Positions 1 through 8,375 of a stretch of DNA of 64,000 nt are shown one piece after another. Source of the DNA: Nocardia colli (GTDB lineage: Bacteria > Actinomycetota > Actinomycetes > Mycobacteriales > Mycobacteriaceae); contig NZ_VXLC01000023.1 in assembly GCF_008704205.1 (NCBI RefSeq), positions 1 through 64,000 on the forward strand, written 5' to 3'. Within the stretch, counting starts at the first letter, position 1, and every line of letters begins with the position of its first letter. The position numbers and the translations under genes are program-made. The notes below the pieces were generated by a model. It had not been told where the DNA came from. It searched no databases and was given only the letters and a program-made list of their open reading frames with translations.

Positions 1-26
1 AGTTCGAGCTGTACTACGACGTGTAA
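1..26 (+). CDS. glnA: 3' end of type I glutamine synthetase (partial)
   Basis: Only the last seven codons and a TAA stop lie in the window. They read FELYYDV. Actinobacterial GlnA1 proteins end in a nearly identical tail (the M. tuberculosis protein ends in FALYYDV). The assignment is supported by synteny, because lipA, lipB and dlaT follow as they do near Rv2220. GlnA makes glutamine from glutamate, ammonia and ATP in the cytoplasm. The identification rests on a very short tail plus gene order. Confidence 0.75.
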
Positions 27-49
27 GTCGTTCGTACACCGAGTCGTTC

Positions 50-87
50 GGCAACGGCCCATCCGCGTCCGCGGGTGGGCCGTTGCC
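50..87 (+). terminator. Intrinsic terminator of glnA
   Basis: A long GC-rich inverted repeat lies 24 nt after the glnA stop. The left arm is ggcaacggcccatccgcg and the right arm is gcgggtgggccgttgcc. The arms pair with one mismatch around a very short loop. No long T run follows, which is usual for actinobacterial terminators. Confidence 0.8.
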
Positions 88-103
88 CGTTTCCGGCGTA
101 GCG

Positions 104-136
104 TTGATGTTTCCTACTTCGATTGATAATCTCGTG
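104..136 (+). promoter_or_regulatory. Putative promoter giving a leaderless vapB-like mRNA
   Basis: A TGATAAT sequence at 124-130 resembles an extended -10 box and ends 8 nt before the GTG codon at 139. A weak -35-like TTGATG lies at 104-109. No Shine-Dalgarno sequence precedes the GTG. The expected transcription start therefore falls at or next to the start codon. This is inferred from spacing only. Confidence 0.4.
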
Positions 137-138
137 AC

Positions 139-426
139 GTGAGCGACGAACCCGAGCATCGGATCGGCGAAGGCCCCGCGACGCGGGTGAGTCTGTCGTT
201 GCCGGAAGGCACCGCCGAGGCGATTCGCCGACGGGTGGGTAAGCGTGAGTTCTCGTCGTTCGTCACGTCGGCGGTCGAGCGGGAATTGCGGGGAATGCTG
301 CTCGACGAGTACATCGCCGATCATGAGCGGCGCAATGGGCCGCTGCCCGAGGCGGAACGGCAGCGGGCCAGGGACATGTTCGATCATGCTCTCGGTGAGT
401 CGGGCCAGTGGCACGAGGCAAGCTGA
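139..426 (+). CDS. Antitoxin of a VapBC-like toxin-antitoxin pair
   Basis: This 95-residue protein looks like a ribbon-helix-helix antitoxin. The N-terminal half has a short beta-like stretch (TRVSLSLPEGTAEAI) followed by two predicted helices around SSFVTSAVERELR. The C-terminal tail is charged and would wrap the toxin. It starts at GTG 139 and its 3' end overlaps the PIN-domain gene by 19 nt, the usual antitoxin-first order with translational coupling. Such antitoxins neutralise the toxin and bind their own promoter. The family is inferred from size, composition and context; no exact family was recognised. Confidence 0.75.
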   Translation: MSDEPEHRIGEGPATRVSLSLPEGTAEAIRRRVGKREFSSFVTSAVERELRGMLLDEYIADHERRNGPLPEAERQRARDMFDHALGESGQWHEAS

Positions 427-848
427 AATCTGGGCGCGACAATCCGACGTCTGGGCAGCACGGAACGTTGGTACTGGACTGCGATGGATTGTCCCGCCTA
501 ATAGACGATTCCGTGGCAGTCGTCGCGATCGTCGCCGAAGCCCGTTCTCGCGGCATGGAAGTCGTGATCAGCGCGCTCACCATCGTCGAGGCAACCCATC
601 GCAAGACCGACAAGGCCAGACTCGCCTGGTTGTTGTCCGCGTTGCGTGTCGAGCAGGTCGACGATGCGGCCGCAAAGGCTGCCTCGGCACTGCTGCTCGA
701 CGCCGGATTACACGGCCACAAATACGCGATCGATGCTGTTATCGCGGAAATGGCGCTGCGGCAGCAGGTTCCGGTGGTCATGCTCACCAGTGATCTCGAT
801 GACATGCGCAAGTTGTGCGGCGCGTCCGTGCGTTTGATCGCGACATAG
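408..848 (+). CDS. PIN-domain toxin (VapC-like ribonuclease)
   Basis: The 146-residue product has the acidic residues expected of a PIN domain. These are Asp in LVLDCDGLSRL near residue 24, Glu in TIVEATH near 60, Asp in YAIDAVIAEMA near 108 and Asp in LTSDLDDM near 127. These residues normally bind Mg2+/Mn2+ in an RNase active site that cleaves tRNA or mRNA. The GTG start at 408 lies inside the antitoxin gene, so the two are co-translated. The pair is absent from the matching M. tuberculosis position as I recall it, which suggests acquisition by an ancestor of this lineage. Confidence 0.85.
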   Translation: MARGKLKSGRDNPTSGQHGTLVLDCDGLSRLIDDSVAVVAIVAEARSRGMEVVISALTIVEATHRKTDKARLAWLLSALRVEQVDDAAAKAASALLLDAGLHGHKYAIDAVIAEMALRQQVPVVMLTSDLDDMRKLCGASVRLIAT

Positions 849-1024
849 TTCGATCACGTAATCCGGCGGAATTCGCGCCGGTATTTCCGCTGCGACGGGC
901 AGGTTACGGGGATTGGATCCGGTGTCCAGGGGGAATCTCGTTGACTGCTGGGTATGTTCCGGTGAGTGGGGTGGATGGGGCGAACGCCGATACCTGACTG
1001 GAACAGGTTCTACTGTCCGGCGTC

Positions 1025-1924
1025 ATGAAGATTTCGTTAATTTCATTGATAACTGCGGCTTTGGCGATATTCGCCGTGACGATGACTACCGCTCCACCCC
1101 TTGCGACCGCGCAGCCGGAGGCCGAGTTGGCGGCGGCGAGCGGGAAGATCGATTTGCAGGGGGCGGTGAATACCCGGGATATCGGGGGGTATCGGACCTA
1201 TGACGGGGAGAAGACGAAGTCGGGCAAGGCGATTCGGTCGGATTCGCTGGAGAAGTTGACCGACGCGGATGTGCAGAAGCTGGCGGGGCTGAAGGTGAAG
1301 ACGGTGATCGATCTGCGCACGCCGGGGGAGGTGCAGTTCGCCGGTGCGGACAAGCCGATCCCGGGAGCGCAGGCGGTGGCGCGGCCGATCGACGACACGG
1401 GACTGTTCCAGCAGATGCTGGCGGTGATCCAGACGCGCGATCCGCAGAAGCAGGAGGCGGCGCTCGGCGGCGGTAAGGCCGAGCAGATCATGCTGAACAT
1501 GTACACGACGTTCATCAGCCGCCCGGAGTCGCGCACCGCGTTCGGGCAGACGCTGAAGGATCTCGCGAACACCGACAAGGCGACGCTGTACCACTGCACC
1601 GCGGGCAAGGATCGCACCGGCTGGCTGACCTACGTGCTGCTGCGCGCGGTCGGCGTGCCGGAAGGCACTGCGCGGCAGGACTATCTGCTGTCCAACCAGT
1701 ACCGCGCCGCCGCGGACGCCGCCCTGCGCCAGCAGGTGCAGCAGGCGGGGCTGATGCAGAACCCGGATCTGCTGATCCCGTTGCAGGAGGTCCGGACCGA
1801 ATACCTGGACGCCGCGGTGAACAAGATGGAGCAGGATTACGGCGATCTCGGCAAGTTCCTGACCAAGGGACTCGGCCTGGACGCGGGCACCATCTTGAAG
1901 CTGCGCAAGAACCTGGTCACCTAG
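1025..1924 (+). CDS. Secreted tyrosine-protein phosphatase (PtpB-like)
   Basis: This 299-residue protein carries the phosphatase P-loop HCTAGKDRTG at residues 190-199, with Cys191 as nucleophile and Arg197 binding phosphate. An N-terminal signal peptide (hydrophobic residues 4-24, cleavage probably near ATAQP) directs export. The segment VNTRDIGGYRT near residues 48-58 is the conserved lead-in of the Y_phosphatase3 family, which includes mycobacterial PtpB and acts on phosphotyrosine, phosphoserine or phosphoinositides. It stands alone between the toxin gene and a shared terminator. The substrate is unknown. Confidence 0.9.
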   Translation: MKISLISLITAALAIFAVTMTTAPPLATAQPEAELAAASGKIDLQGAVNTRDIGGYRTYDGEKTKSGKAIRSDSLEKLTDADVQKLAGLKVKTVIDLRTPGEVQFAGADKPIPGAQAVARPIDDTGLFQQMLAVIQTRDPQKQEAALGGGKAEQIMLNMYTTFISRPESRTAFGQTLKDLANTDKATLYHCTAGKDRTGWLTYVLLRAVGVPEGTARQDYLLSNQYRAAADAALRQQVQQAGLMQNPDLLIPLQEVRTEYLDAAVNKMEQDYGDLGKFLTKGLGLDAGTILKLRKNLVT

Positions 1925-1938
1925 GAACGAAAGATATT

Positions 1939-1970
1939 CGGGCCCATCCACTTACCCGTGGGTGGGCCCG
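1939..1970. terminator. Bidirectional terminator between convergent genes
   Basis: The inverted repeat cgggcccatcca / tgggtgggcccg has one mismatch and an 8-nt loop. It lies 15 nt after the phosphatase stop codon and 16 nt before the 3' end of the minus-strand EF-G-like gene. It can serve both genes. Confidence 0.8.
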
Positions 1971-1985
1971 ATGTCGTTGTCAGGA

Positions 1986-4208
1986 CTACTTTTTCGCCCG
2001 CAATGTGGCGGCGAGCTGACCGGGCATCGATTCGTGCCGGGTGTAGGAGCGAGTGAAATCGCCGGTCCCGTGCGAGAGCGAACGCAGATCGATGGCGTAC
2101 CGGCTGAGTTCGAGTTCCGGCACCTCGGCGTGGATTCGGGTACGCCCGACCCCGTGCGGCTCGGTGCCGAGAACGCGCCCGCGCCGACTGGACAGGTCGC
2201 TCAGCACCGGTCCGACATAGTCGTCGGAAACCACCACCCACACTTCGGCGATCGGTTCCAACAGCGAAACACCGGCGTTGGCCGCGGCTTCCCGCAACGC
2301 GAGCGCCCCGGCAGTCTGGAACGCGGCATCGGAGGAGTCGACCGAATGCGCCTTCCCGTCGAACAGCGTCACCCGCACATCCACGAGCGGATATCCGGCG
2401 GCGACCCCGCGCGTCGCCTGCGCGCGCACCCCCTTCTCTACCGACGGAATGAACTGGCGCGGAACAACTCCGCCGACCACCCGGTCCACGAACTCGATCC
2501 CCGACCCACCGGGCAACGGCTCGACCTCGATCTCACACACCGCGTACTGCCCGTGCCCGCCGGACTGCTTCACATGCCGGCCGCGACCATTCGCCTTGCC
2601 CGCGAACGTCTCTCGCAACGCGACCTGATGCTCGACCACATCCACCTGCACCCCGAACCGGGTCCGCAACCGCTCCAGCGCGACATCACGATGCGCCTCA
2701 CCGAGACACCACAGCACCAGCTGATGAGTGTGCGCGTTGTGTTCGAGCCGCACGGCCGGATCCTCGGTCGCCAGCCGGGCCAGGCTCTGCGAGAGCTTGT
2801 CCTCGTCGGCCTTGCTGTGCGCGGTGATCGCGATGGGCAGCAACGGATCCGGCATCTGCCACGGCTCGATCAGCAGCGGTTTGTCGGTGCCGGAGAGGGT
2901 GTCGCCGGTTTCCGCACGACTGAGCTTGGTGACGTAAGCGATGTCGCCGGCGATGGCCTGGCCGAGCGGGCGCTGCCCCTTGCCGAACGGCGAGGAGACC
3001 GCGCCGACCCGCTCGTCGACATCGTGACTCTCGTGGCCGCGTTCCTCCAGCCCGTGCCCGCAGACGTGCACCGTGTCGTCGGGGCGCAGCGTGCCGGAGA
3101 ACACCCGCACCAGCGACACCCGGCCGACGTACGGATCCGACGCGGTGCGAATAACTTCCGCGGCGAGCGCGCCGTCCGGATCGCAGTCGAGATTGCGCCG
3201 GGTGTTGCCGCCCGCGGCGGTGACGGCGGAAACCACGTGCTCCGACGGCGTCGGGAAGCCGCCGGTGATCAGGTCGAGCAGCTCGACGGTGCCCAAGCCC
3301 TGCTTGGCGCCCTCCGGCGCGGGCGCACCGAACAGGACCGGATGGAAGCTACCCCTGGCCACGGCCCGTTCGAGATCGGTGACGAGGGTGGCGAGGTCGA
3401 TCTCTTCACCGCCGAGATAGCGGTCCATCAGGGTTTCGTCTTCGGATTCGGCGATGATGCCCTCGATGAGCCGGTTGCGCGCCTCCTCCAGCAGCGGCTG
3501 CTGTTCGGCGGTCGGCGCGGTCTCCACCCGCTCCCCGGAGGAGTAGTCGACCACGCAGTTCGGCAGCAGCTCGATCAGCCCGGTGACCGGGCGATGACCG
3601 TCCGCGCTTTTCGGGCCGTACACTGGAAGATGCAGCGGCAGAACGTTTTCCGACACTCCGCCGCCGAGCACGGTGCGGCAGGTCTCGGTCATCTCCTCGA
3701 AGTCGGCCCGCGCGGTGTCCAGGTGCGAGAGCACGATCGCCCGCGGCATGCCGACCGCCGCGCATTCCTCCCACAGCGCCCGGGTCGCGCCGCTGACGCC
3801 TTCCGCGCCCTCGGCCGCCGAGATGACGAACAGCGCCGCGTCCGCCGCGCGCAAGCCGGCCCGCAATTCGCCGACGAAGTCCGCGTACCCGGGAGTGTCC
3901 AGCAGATTGATCTTCATCCCCGACCAGGCCAGGGGCACCACGGACAACTGCACAGATCTGTGCTGTCGATGTTCGATCTCGTCGTAGTCCGAGAGTGAGG
4001 TTCCGTCCTCGACCCGCCCCGCCCGATTCACCGTCCCCGTGGTCAGCGCCATCGCCTCGACCAGTGTCGTCTTCCCCGACCCGCTGTGCCCGACCAGCAC
4101 CACATTTCGTATCTGTTCCGGCCGCTCGGCCGCAAACACTCTGCCGTTGCCCCCTACGGTTCCACTCGTCTTGTCCACTGTGCGTCTCGCTTCCTCGCGC
4201 CCCGACAC
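1986..4208 (-). CDS. fusA2: Elongation factor G-like protein (FusA2 type)
   Basis: At 740 residues this is the size of EF-G. It has a P-loop GHSGSGKT at residues 40-47 and a G3 box DTPGYADF near 109-116. EF-G-type domains II, III, IV and V run through to the C-terminus (HVKQSGGHGQYA in domain IV). The G4 position reads SHLD instead of the canonical NKxD, so guanine recognition may differ. FusA2 proteins are EF-G paralogues in actinobacteria whose role is not the main translocase. The start is GTG at 4208; another GTG at codon 11 (VDKTSG) is possible. Confidence 0.88.
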   Translation of the reverse strand: MSGREEARRTVDKTSGTVGGNGRVFAAERPEQIRNVVLVGHSGSGKTTLVEAMALTTGTVNRAGRVEDGTSLSDYDEIEHRQHRSVQLSVVPLAWSGMKINLLDTPGYADFVGELRAGLRAADAALFVISAAEGAEGVSGATRALWEECAAVGMPRAIVLSHLDTARADFEEMTETCRTVLGGGVSENVLPLHLPVYGPKSADGHRPVTGLIELLPNCVVDYSSGERVETAPTAEQQPLLEEARNRLIEGIIAESEDETLMDRYLGGEEIDLATLVTDLERAVARGSFHPVLFGAPAPEGAKQGLGTVELLDLITGGFPTPSEHVVSAVTAAGGNTRRNLDCDPDGALAAEVIRTASDPYVGRVSLVRVFSGTLRPDDTVHVCGHGLEERGHESHDVDERVGAVSSPFGKGQRPLGQAIAGDIAYVTKLSRAETGDTLSGTDKPLLIEPWQMPDPLLPIAITAHSKADEDKLSQSLARLATEDPAVRLEHNAHTHQLVLWCLGEAHRDVALERLRTRFGVQVDVVEHQVALRETFAGKANGRGRHVKQSGGHGQYAVCEIEVEPLPGGSGIEFVDRVVGGVVPRQFIPSVEKGVRAQATRGVAAGYPLVDVRVTLFDGKAHSVDSSDAAFQTAGALALREAAANAGVSLLEPIAEVWVVVSDDYVGPVLSDLSSRRGRVLGTEPHGVGRTRIHAEVPELELSRYAIDLRSLSHGTGDFTRSYTRHESMPGQLAATLRAKK

Positions 4209-4330
4209 CTGCGGTCCTTCGAGCTTCCCACCGGCGGTCGCCGCGCGTGCCCGGATCGGGAGATCCGATATGACGGACTGCCCGGTCCGTACCTGGTCGG
4301 ACGCGCGGTGTCGTGAGAGGAGCGCGGGGC

Positions 4331-4741
4331 TCAGCCGATCGCGACCACAGCCTCTACCTCGACCAGGAACTCGGGGCGGAACAATCCGGCCACCTGGATG
4401 AGCGAGCTGGCGGGGTTGGGCAGGTCGCCGAGGGCGGGGCGGAGGAACTCGTCGCGGACGTCGCGGAGTTCTTGCAGGTTGCTGGTGTCGGTCACGAACC
4501 AGGTGAACTTGACCAGGCCGGTCCAGTCGGTGCCGAGGGCGTGCAGGATGTTCTGCAGGTTGGTCAGCGCCTGCCTGGTCTGTGCGGCCAGGTCGTTCGC
4601 GCCGACCAGGTTGCCGTCGGCGTCCACCGCGATCTGGCCGGACACGTGGGCGAGCCCGTTGGAGGTGGTGACCGCCTGGGCGTATCCGAAGCCGGGAGCG
4701 ACGCCGGGGATGTCGGTGAGCCGTTCGTTGATCTTCGCCAT
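4331..4741 (-). CDS. RidA/YjgF family protein (enamine/imine deaminase-like)
   Basis: The 136-residue protein starts at ATG 4741 (MAKINERLTDIPGVAPGFGY) and shows the RidA pattern. It has a small beta-alpha fold, the segment HVSGQIAVDADGNLVG, QTRQALTNLQNIL, and a C-terminal EFLVEVEAVVAI strand. RidA proteins hydrolyse reactive 2-aminoacrylate-type enamines released by PLP enzymes; some members have lost that activity. A longer reading frame upstream lacks family similarity and is not used. It is transcribed divergently from the MFS gene. Confidence 0.88.
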   Translation of the reverse strand: MAKINERLTDIPGVAPGFGYAQAVTTSNGLAHVSGQIAVDADGNLVGANDLAAQTRQALTNLQNILHALGTDWTGLVKFTWFVTDTSNLQELRDVRDEFLRPALGDLPNPASSLIQVAGLFRPEFLVEVEAVVAIG

Positions 4742-4925
4742 GCGCACAGCGTAGACGGCCCGATCCGGAGGCGGTGTGAGTCTGAATCTTGCAGTCCTGC
4801 TATGACTTACGTGCATCCGGAGCGCGCGCGAACTCGGCTTCGCGGCGGCGAACCGGTCGATTCGAGACATGGGGACCCCCGGTTGGGGGCTTGACCGGCG
4901 GGTGCTCGCGGGGTGAGAGTGCGGC

Positions 4926-6266
4926 ATGGTTGTCACACAGGACGTGCCGCGCGCGACGCTGCGCAAAGTCACGCTTCGCCTGGTGCCGTTTCTCGGGCTG
5001 CTCTATTTCGTCAATTACCTCGACCGGGTCAATATCGGGTTCGCCGGGCCCAGCGGGATGAAGGCCGACCTAGGGCTCACCGAGACGGCGTTCGGGTTCG
5101 CCTCGGGGATTTTCTTCCTCGGCTATCTGGTGCTGGAGGTGCCGAGCAATCTGGCGTTGCACAAGTTCGGTGCGCGCCGCTGGATCGCCCGGATCCTGGC
5201 CAGCTGGGGCGTGATCGCGACCGGCATGGCGTTCGTGCCCAACGAAACCGTCCTGTACATCCTGCGATTCGCGCTGGGTGTGGCGGAGGCGGGGTTCTTC
5301 CCCGGCATCCTGCTGTACCTCACGTACTGGTTCCCGCAGAAGCAGCGGGCGAAGTTCGTCGCGCTGTTCATGGTCGCCGTGCCGATCTCCACCGCGCTCG
5401 GTTCGACCATGTCCAGCTTGATCATTCAGTACGGGCACGGTGTATTCGGGCTCAGCGGCTGGCGATTCATGTTCCTCGTCGAGGGTGTGCCGGCGCTGCT
5501 GCTCGCCGTGGTGACCTGGTTCTATCTCACCGACAGTCCCGCCCAGGCGAAGTGGCTGACTAGCACCGAACGGCAGTGGCTCAGTACCGAACTCGCCGCC
5601 GAGCAGGCGGCCGTGGAGAAGGGCGAGCACTGGACGTTGCGCAAGGCGCTCACCGATACCCGGATCATCGGGCTGGCCCTCGTCTACGGCGGAATCGTCT
5701 ACGGGCTCTACGCGCTCGGCTTCTTCCTGCCGACGATCATCAACGGCTTCCAGCAGCAGTACGGGACGCACTATTCGGTGGTGCAGCGCGGTCTGATCAA
5801 CGCGGTGCCGTATGTCATCGGCGCCGTCGTGATGGTGTGGTGGAGCAGGCACGGTGACCGGACCGGTGAACGTCCCTGGCACGTAGCGCTTCCCGCGCTG
5901 CTCGGCGGATTGGCCATCCCGGTGGCGCTCTACCTCGGGAATCCGATCGCGGCCATGACCGCCGTAACCGTCTGCGCCGTCGGTGTTCTCGCCGCGCTGC
6001 CCACCTTCTGGGCGCTGCCCAGCGCCTTCCTCACCGGTGCCGCCGCCGCGGGCGGCATCGCCCTGATCAACTCGATCGGCAACATCAGTGGTTTCGCCGC
6101 GCCGTACATCACTGGTGGGCTGAAGGATTGGACCGGAACGCAGCGTGCAGGACTGTGGGTGGTCGGATTCGCCATGATCGGCTCCGCCATCGGCGCGCTG
6201 GTGCTGTGGAAGCGGACCAGCGTTGGTGCGCAGGAGGATTCGGTCTCGCTGAACAAGCGGGAGTAG
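4926..6266 (+). CDS. MFS transporter, anion:cation symporter family
   Basis: This 446-residue integral membrane protein has about 12 hydrophobic segments. Near the N-terminus it has the signature YFVNYLDRVNIGFAG, typical of the ACS (phthalate/tartrate/hexuronate permease) branch of the major facilitator superfamily. These carriers import organic anions with protons. GFFPGILLYLTYWFPQKQRA also matches the family. No catabolic genes lie nearby, so the substrate cannot be told. It starts at ATG 4926 and ends at a strong terminator facing lipA. Confidence 0.88.
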   Translation: MVVTQDVPRATLRKVTLRLVPFLGLLYFVNYLDRVNIGFAGPSGMKADLGLTETAFGFASGIFFLGYLVLEVPSNLALHKFGARRWIARILASWGVIATGMAFVPNETVLYILRFALGVAEAGFFPGILLYLTYWFPQKQRAKFVALFMVAVPISTALGSTMSSLIIQYGHGVFGLSGWRFMFLVEGVPALLLAVVTWFYLTDSPAQAKWLTSTERQWLSTELAAEQAAVEKGEHWTLRKALTDTRIIGLALVYGGIVYGLYALGFFLPTIINGFQQQYGTHYSVVQRGLINAVPYVIGAVVMVWWSRHGDRTGERPWHVALPALLGGLAIPVALYLGNPIAAMTAVTVCAVGVLAALPTFWALPSAFLTGAAAAGGIALINSIGNISGFAAPYITGGLKDWTGTQRAGLWVVGFAMIGSAIGALVLWKRTSVGAQEDSVSLNKRE

Positions 6267-6320
6267 GCCTGGAGCCGAGGCGCTCGACTGAAGGAACCCG
6301 GTCGAGCGAGATCGGTGAAG

Positions 6321-6362
6321 TGTCGCACACGGAACCACCCGAGGGTAGGTCCGTGTGCGACA
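6321..6362. terminator. Bidirectional terminator between MFS gene and lipA
   Basis: A perfect 13-bp stem pairs tgtcgcacacgga with tccgtgtgcgaca around a 16-nt loop. It sits 55 nt after the MFS stop and 7 nt before the lipA stop on the other strand. Confidence 0.8.
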
Positions 6363-6368
6363 CCGCGA

Positions 6369-7385
6369 TCAGTTGCCGAAGCGAGCCAGGACGGACGACG
6401 CTTCCTGGGACGCCGCGCCGCCTTCGGCGAGATGCGCCATGGCGGGTGCGATTTCGCGGCCGTGGTGGGCCATCGCCTGGCTGTAGAGGCGACCGGCGCG
6501 GTAGGACGAGCGGACCAGCGGCCCGGCCATCACACCGGCGAAACCGATCTCTTCGGCCATCTTCGAGTGGTTGACGAACTCCTGCGGCTTGACCCAGCGG
6601 TCCACCGGGTGGTGGCGCGGGGAGGGGCGCAGGTACTGGGTGATGGTGAGGATGTCGCAGCCTGCCTCGTGCAGGTCGCGCATCGCCTGGGTGACCTCTT
6701 CGGGGGTCTCGCCCATGCCGAGGATCAGGTTGGACTTGGTGACCAGGCCGGCCTCGCGCGCCGCGGTGAGCACCGAGAGGGAGCGCTCGTAGCGGAAGGC
6801 GGGGCGGATGCGCTTGAAGATGCGCGGCACCGTTTCCAGGTTGTGTGCCAACACCTCCGGGCGCGCGGAGAACACCTCGGCCAGTTGCTCGGGGACGGCG
6901 TTGAAGTCGGGTATGAGCAGCTCGACGCCGGTGCCCGGGTTGAGTTGCTTGATGGCGCGCACGGTTTCGGCGTAGAGCCAGGCGCCGCCGTCTTCCAGAT
7001 CGTCGCGGGCGACGCCGGTGATGGTCGAGTAGCGCAGGCCCATCGCCTGCACGCTCTCGGCGACTCGGCGCGGCTCGTCCCGATCGAGTGCGGCGGGTTT
7101 GCCGGTGTCGATCTGGCAGAAGTCGCAGCGGCGGGTGCACTGCTCGCCGCCGATCAGGAAGGTGGCCTCCCGGTCTTCCCAGCATTCGAAGATGTTGGGA
7201 CAGCCCGCTTCCTCGCACACCGTGTGCAGGCCCTCGCGTTTGACCAGGCCCTTGAGCTCGGAATACTCCGGGCCCATCTTGGCCTTGGTACGAATCCATT
7301 GAGGTTTGCGCTCGATCGGGGTCTCCGCGTTGCGCGCCTCGATGCGTAGCAGTTTGCGTCCTGCCGGTGCTGAAGCTGAGGTCAC
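6369..7385 (-). CDS. lipA: Lipoyl synthase
   Basis: LipA inserts two sulfur atoms into octanoyl groups on lipoyl domains, using radical SAM chemistry. The 338-residue protein shows both cluster motifs: the auxiliary cluster CEEAGCPNIFEC (Cys57, 62, 68) and the radical SAM CTRRCDFC (Cys83, 87, 90). It starts at GTG 7385, 24 nt after the lipB stop, so the two are very likely co-transcribed. lipB supplies the octanoylated substrate, and the dlaT/sucB gene upstream in the same strand group encodes a protein with two lipoyl domains. Confidence 0.97.
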   Translation of the reverse strand: MTSASAPAGRKLLRIEARNAETPIERKPQWIRTKAKMGPEYSELKGLVKREGLHTVCEEAGCPNIFECWEDREATFLIGGEQCTRRCDFCQIDTGKPAALDRDEPRRVAESVQAMGLRYSTITGVARDDLEDGGAWLYAETVRAIKQLNPGTGVELLIPDFNAVPEQLAEVFSARPEVLAHNLETVPRIFKRIRPAFRYERSLSVLTAAREAGLVTKSNLILGMGETPEEVTQAMRDLHEAGCDILTITQYLRPSPRHHPVDRWVKPQEFVNHSKMAEEIGFAGVMAGPLVRSSYRAGRLYSQAMAHHGREIAPAMAHLAEGGAASQEASSVLARFGN

Positions 7386-7409
7386 TTGATCGACATTACG
7401 CCTACCGGA

Positions 7410-8141
7410 TCAGGCGCTCGCGTCCCCTCCTGCCGGTGTGACGCGCGCAATATCGTGCGCGGTTACCGGCAGTTCGCCATTGAGCGCCCTGGCGATGGCA
7501 TCGGCGACGAGCGGCTTGACCTCATCGACCGTCACCTCGCGGCCCAACTCGCGCGACAGCGTGGTGACGCCGGCGTCGCGGATGCCGCACGGGATGATCG
7601 CCTGGAAGCCGTCCATGGCCGAATTGCAGTTGAGCGAGATGCCGTGCAGGGCAACGCCGCGCTGCACCCGCACGCCGATCGCGGCGATCTTGCGTTCGGC
7701 GAACACGTCGGTCGCGGGCAGCCAGACCCCGGAGCGGCCCTCGATCCGGCCGCAGGTCAGGCCGAGGTCGGTGCAGACGGTGATCAGGGCTTCCTCGAGC
7801 CGGCGCACGTAGTGCACGACGTCGACCGGCTCGGCGAGCCGCACGATCGGGTACCCGACCAGCTGGCCGGGGCCGTGCCAGGTGATCTTGCCGCCGCGGT
7901 CCACCTCGACCACCGGGCTGCCGTCGATGGGCAGATCCTCGGTCTCGGTCCGGCGGCCCGCGGTGTAGACCGAGGGGTGTTCGAGCAACAGCAGGCGATC
8001 GGATCCGATGCCCTCGGCCCGCTCCGCGGCGATGGTCCGCTGCAGTTCCCAGGCGCTGTGGTAGTCGATGAGTCCGAGATCCTCGACCACGATCGGGGTC
8101 GTATCGAATCGGGCGGACCACGTGGTGCGCGTGTCGTTCAC
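7410..8141 (-). CDS. lipB: Octanoyltransferase LipB
   Basis: LipB moves octanoate from acyl carrier protein to lipoyl domains. Conserved blocks are LLLLEHPSVYTAGRRTE, DRGGKITWHGPGQLVGYP, the lysine in ERKIAAIGVR and the cysteine in IIPCGI; the last two form the catalytic dyad known from M. tuberculosis LipB. I chose GTG 8141 (VNDTRTTWS), giving 243 residues, because it leaves about 16 residues before the first conserved segment, as in homologues. The frame stays open up to 8291, but that extension has no family support. Confidence 0.95.
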   Translation of the reverse strand: MNDTRTTWSARFDTTPIVVEDLGLIDYHSAWELQRTIAAERAEGIGSDRLLLLEHPSVYTAGRRTETEDLPIDGSPVVEVDRGGKITWHGPGQLVGYPIVRLAEPVDVVHYVRRLEEALITVCTDLGLTCGRIEGRSGVWLPATDVFAERKIAAIGVRVQRGVALHGISLNCNSAMDGFQAIIPCGIRDAGVTTLSRELGREVTVDEVKPLVADAIARALNGELPVTAHDIARVTPAGGDASA

Positions 8142-8281
8142 GAGCTCGACGGTACGCCGGACGGCCACATCTATTCCAGCCGTGCTCTGTGGAGCGTGCC
8201 ACAGGTTAACGGGCGGACTACGCCCACGATTCGATACCCAGCGACCCATGATGGCGGCAAATCGCGCGGTAAGTGCCGACA

Positions 8282-8355
8282 GCCGCACCACTTCTGATTT
8301 CCCGCACCGAAAATCGCATGCAAATTTCGGTGCGGGAAATCAGAAGTGGTGCGGC
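8282..8355. repeat. 74-bp palindromic element, copy 1 (perfect)
   Basis: Two 31-nt arms pair perfectly (8282-8312 with 8325-8355) around a 12-nt loop that itself contains GCATGC. The arm reads gccgcaccacttctgatttc and continues cccgcaccgaaa. Diverged copies of the same design occur near 36462, 49222 and 49393. It lies between lipB and the GNAT gene, inside an otherwise co-directional gene group, so it may act as a terminator or a processing site, or be a miniature mobile element. Confidence 0.85.
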
Positions 8356-8375
8356 GGGGGTGGTGCGGTCGGTGT

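Noticed and set aside
1962..3998. 678-codon plus-strand frame
   Set aside because: It is antisense to the EF-G-like gene, whose domains are clear. High GC makes the opposite strand open.
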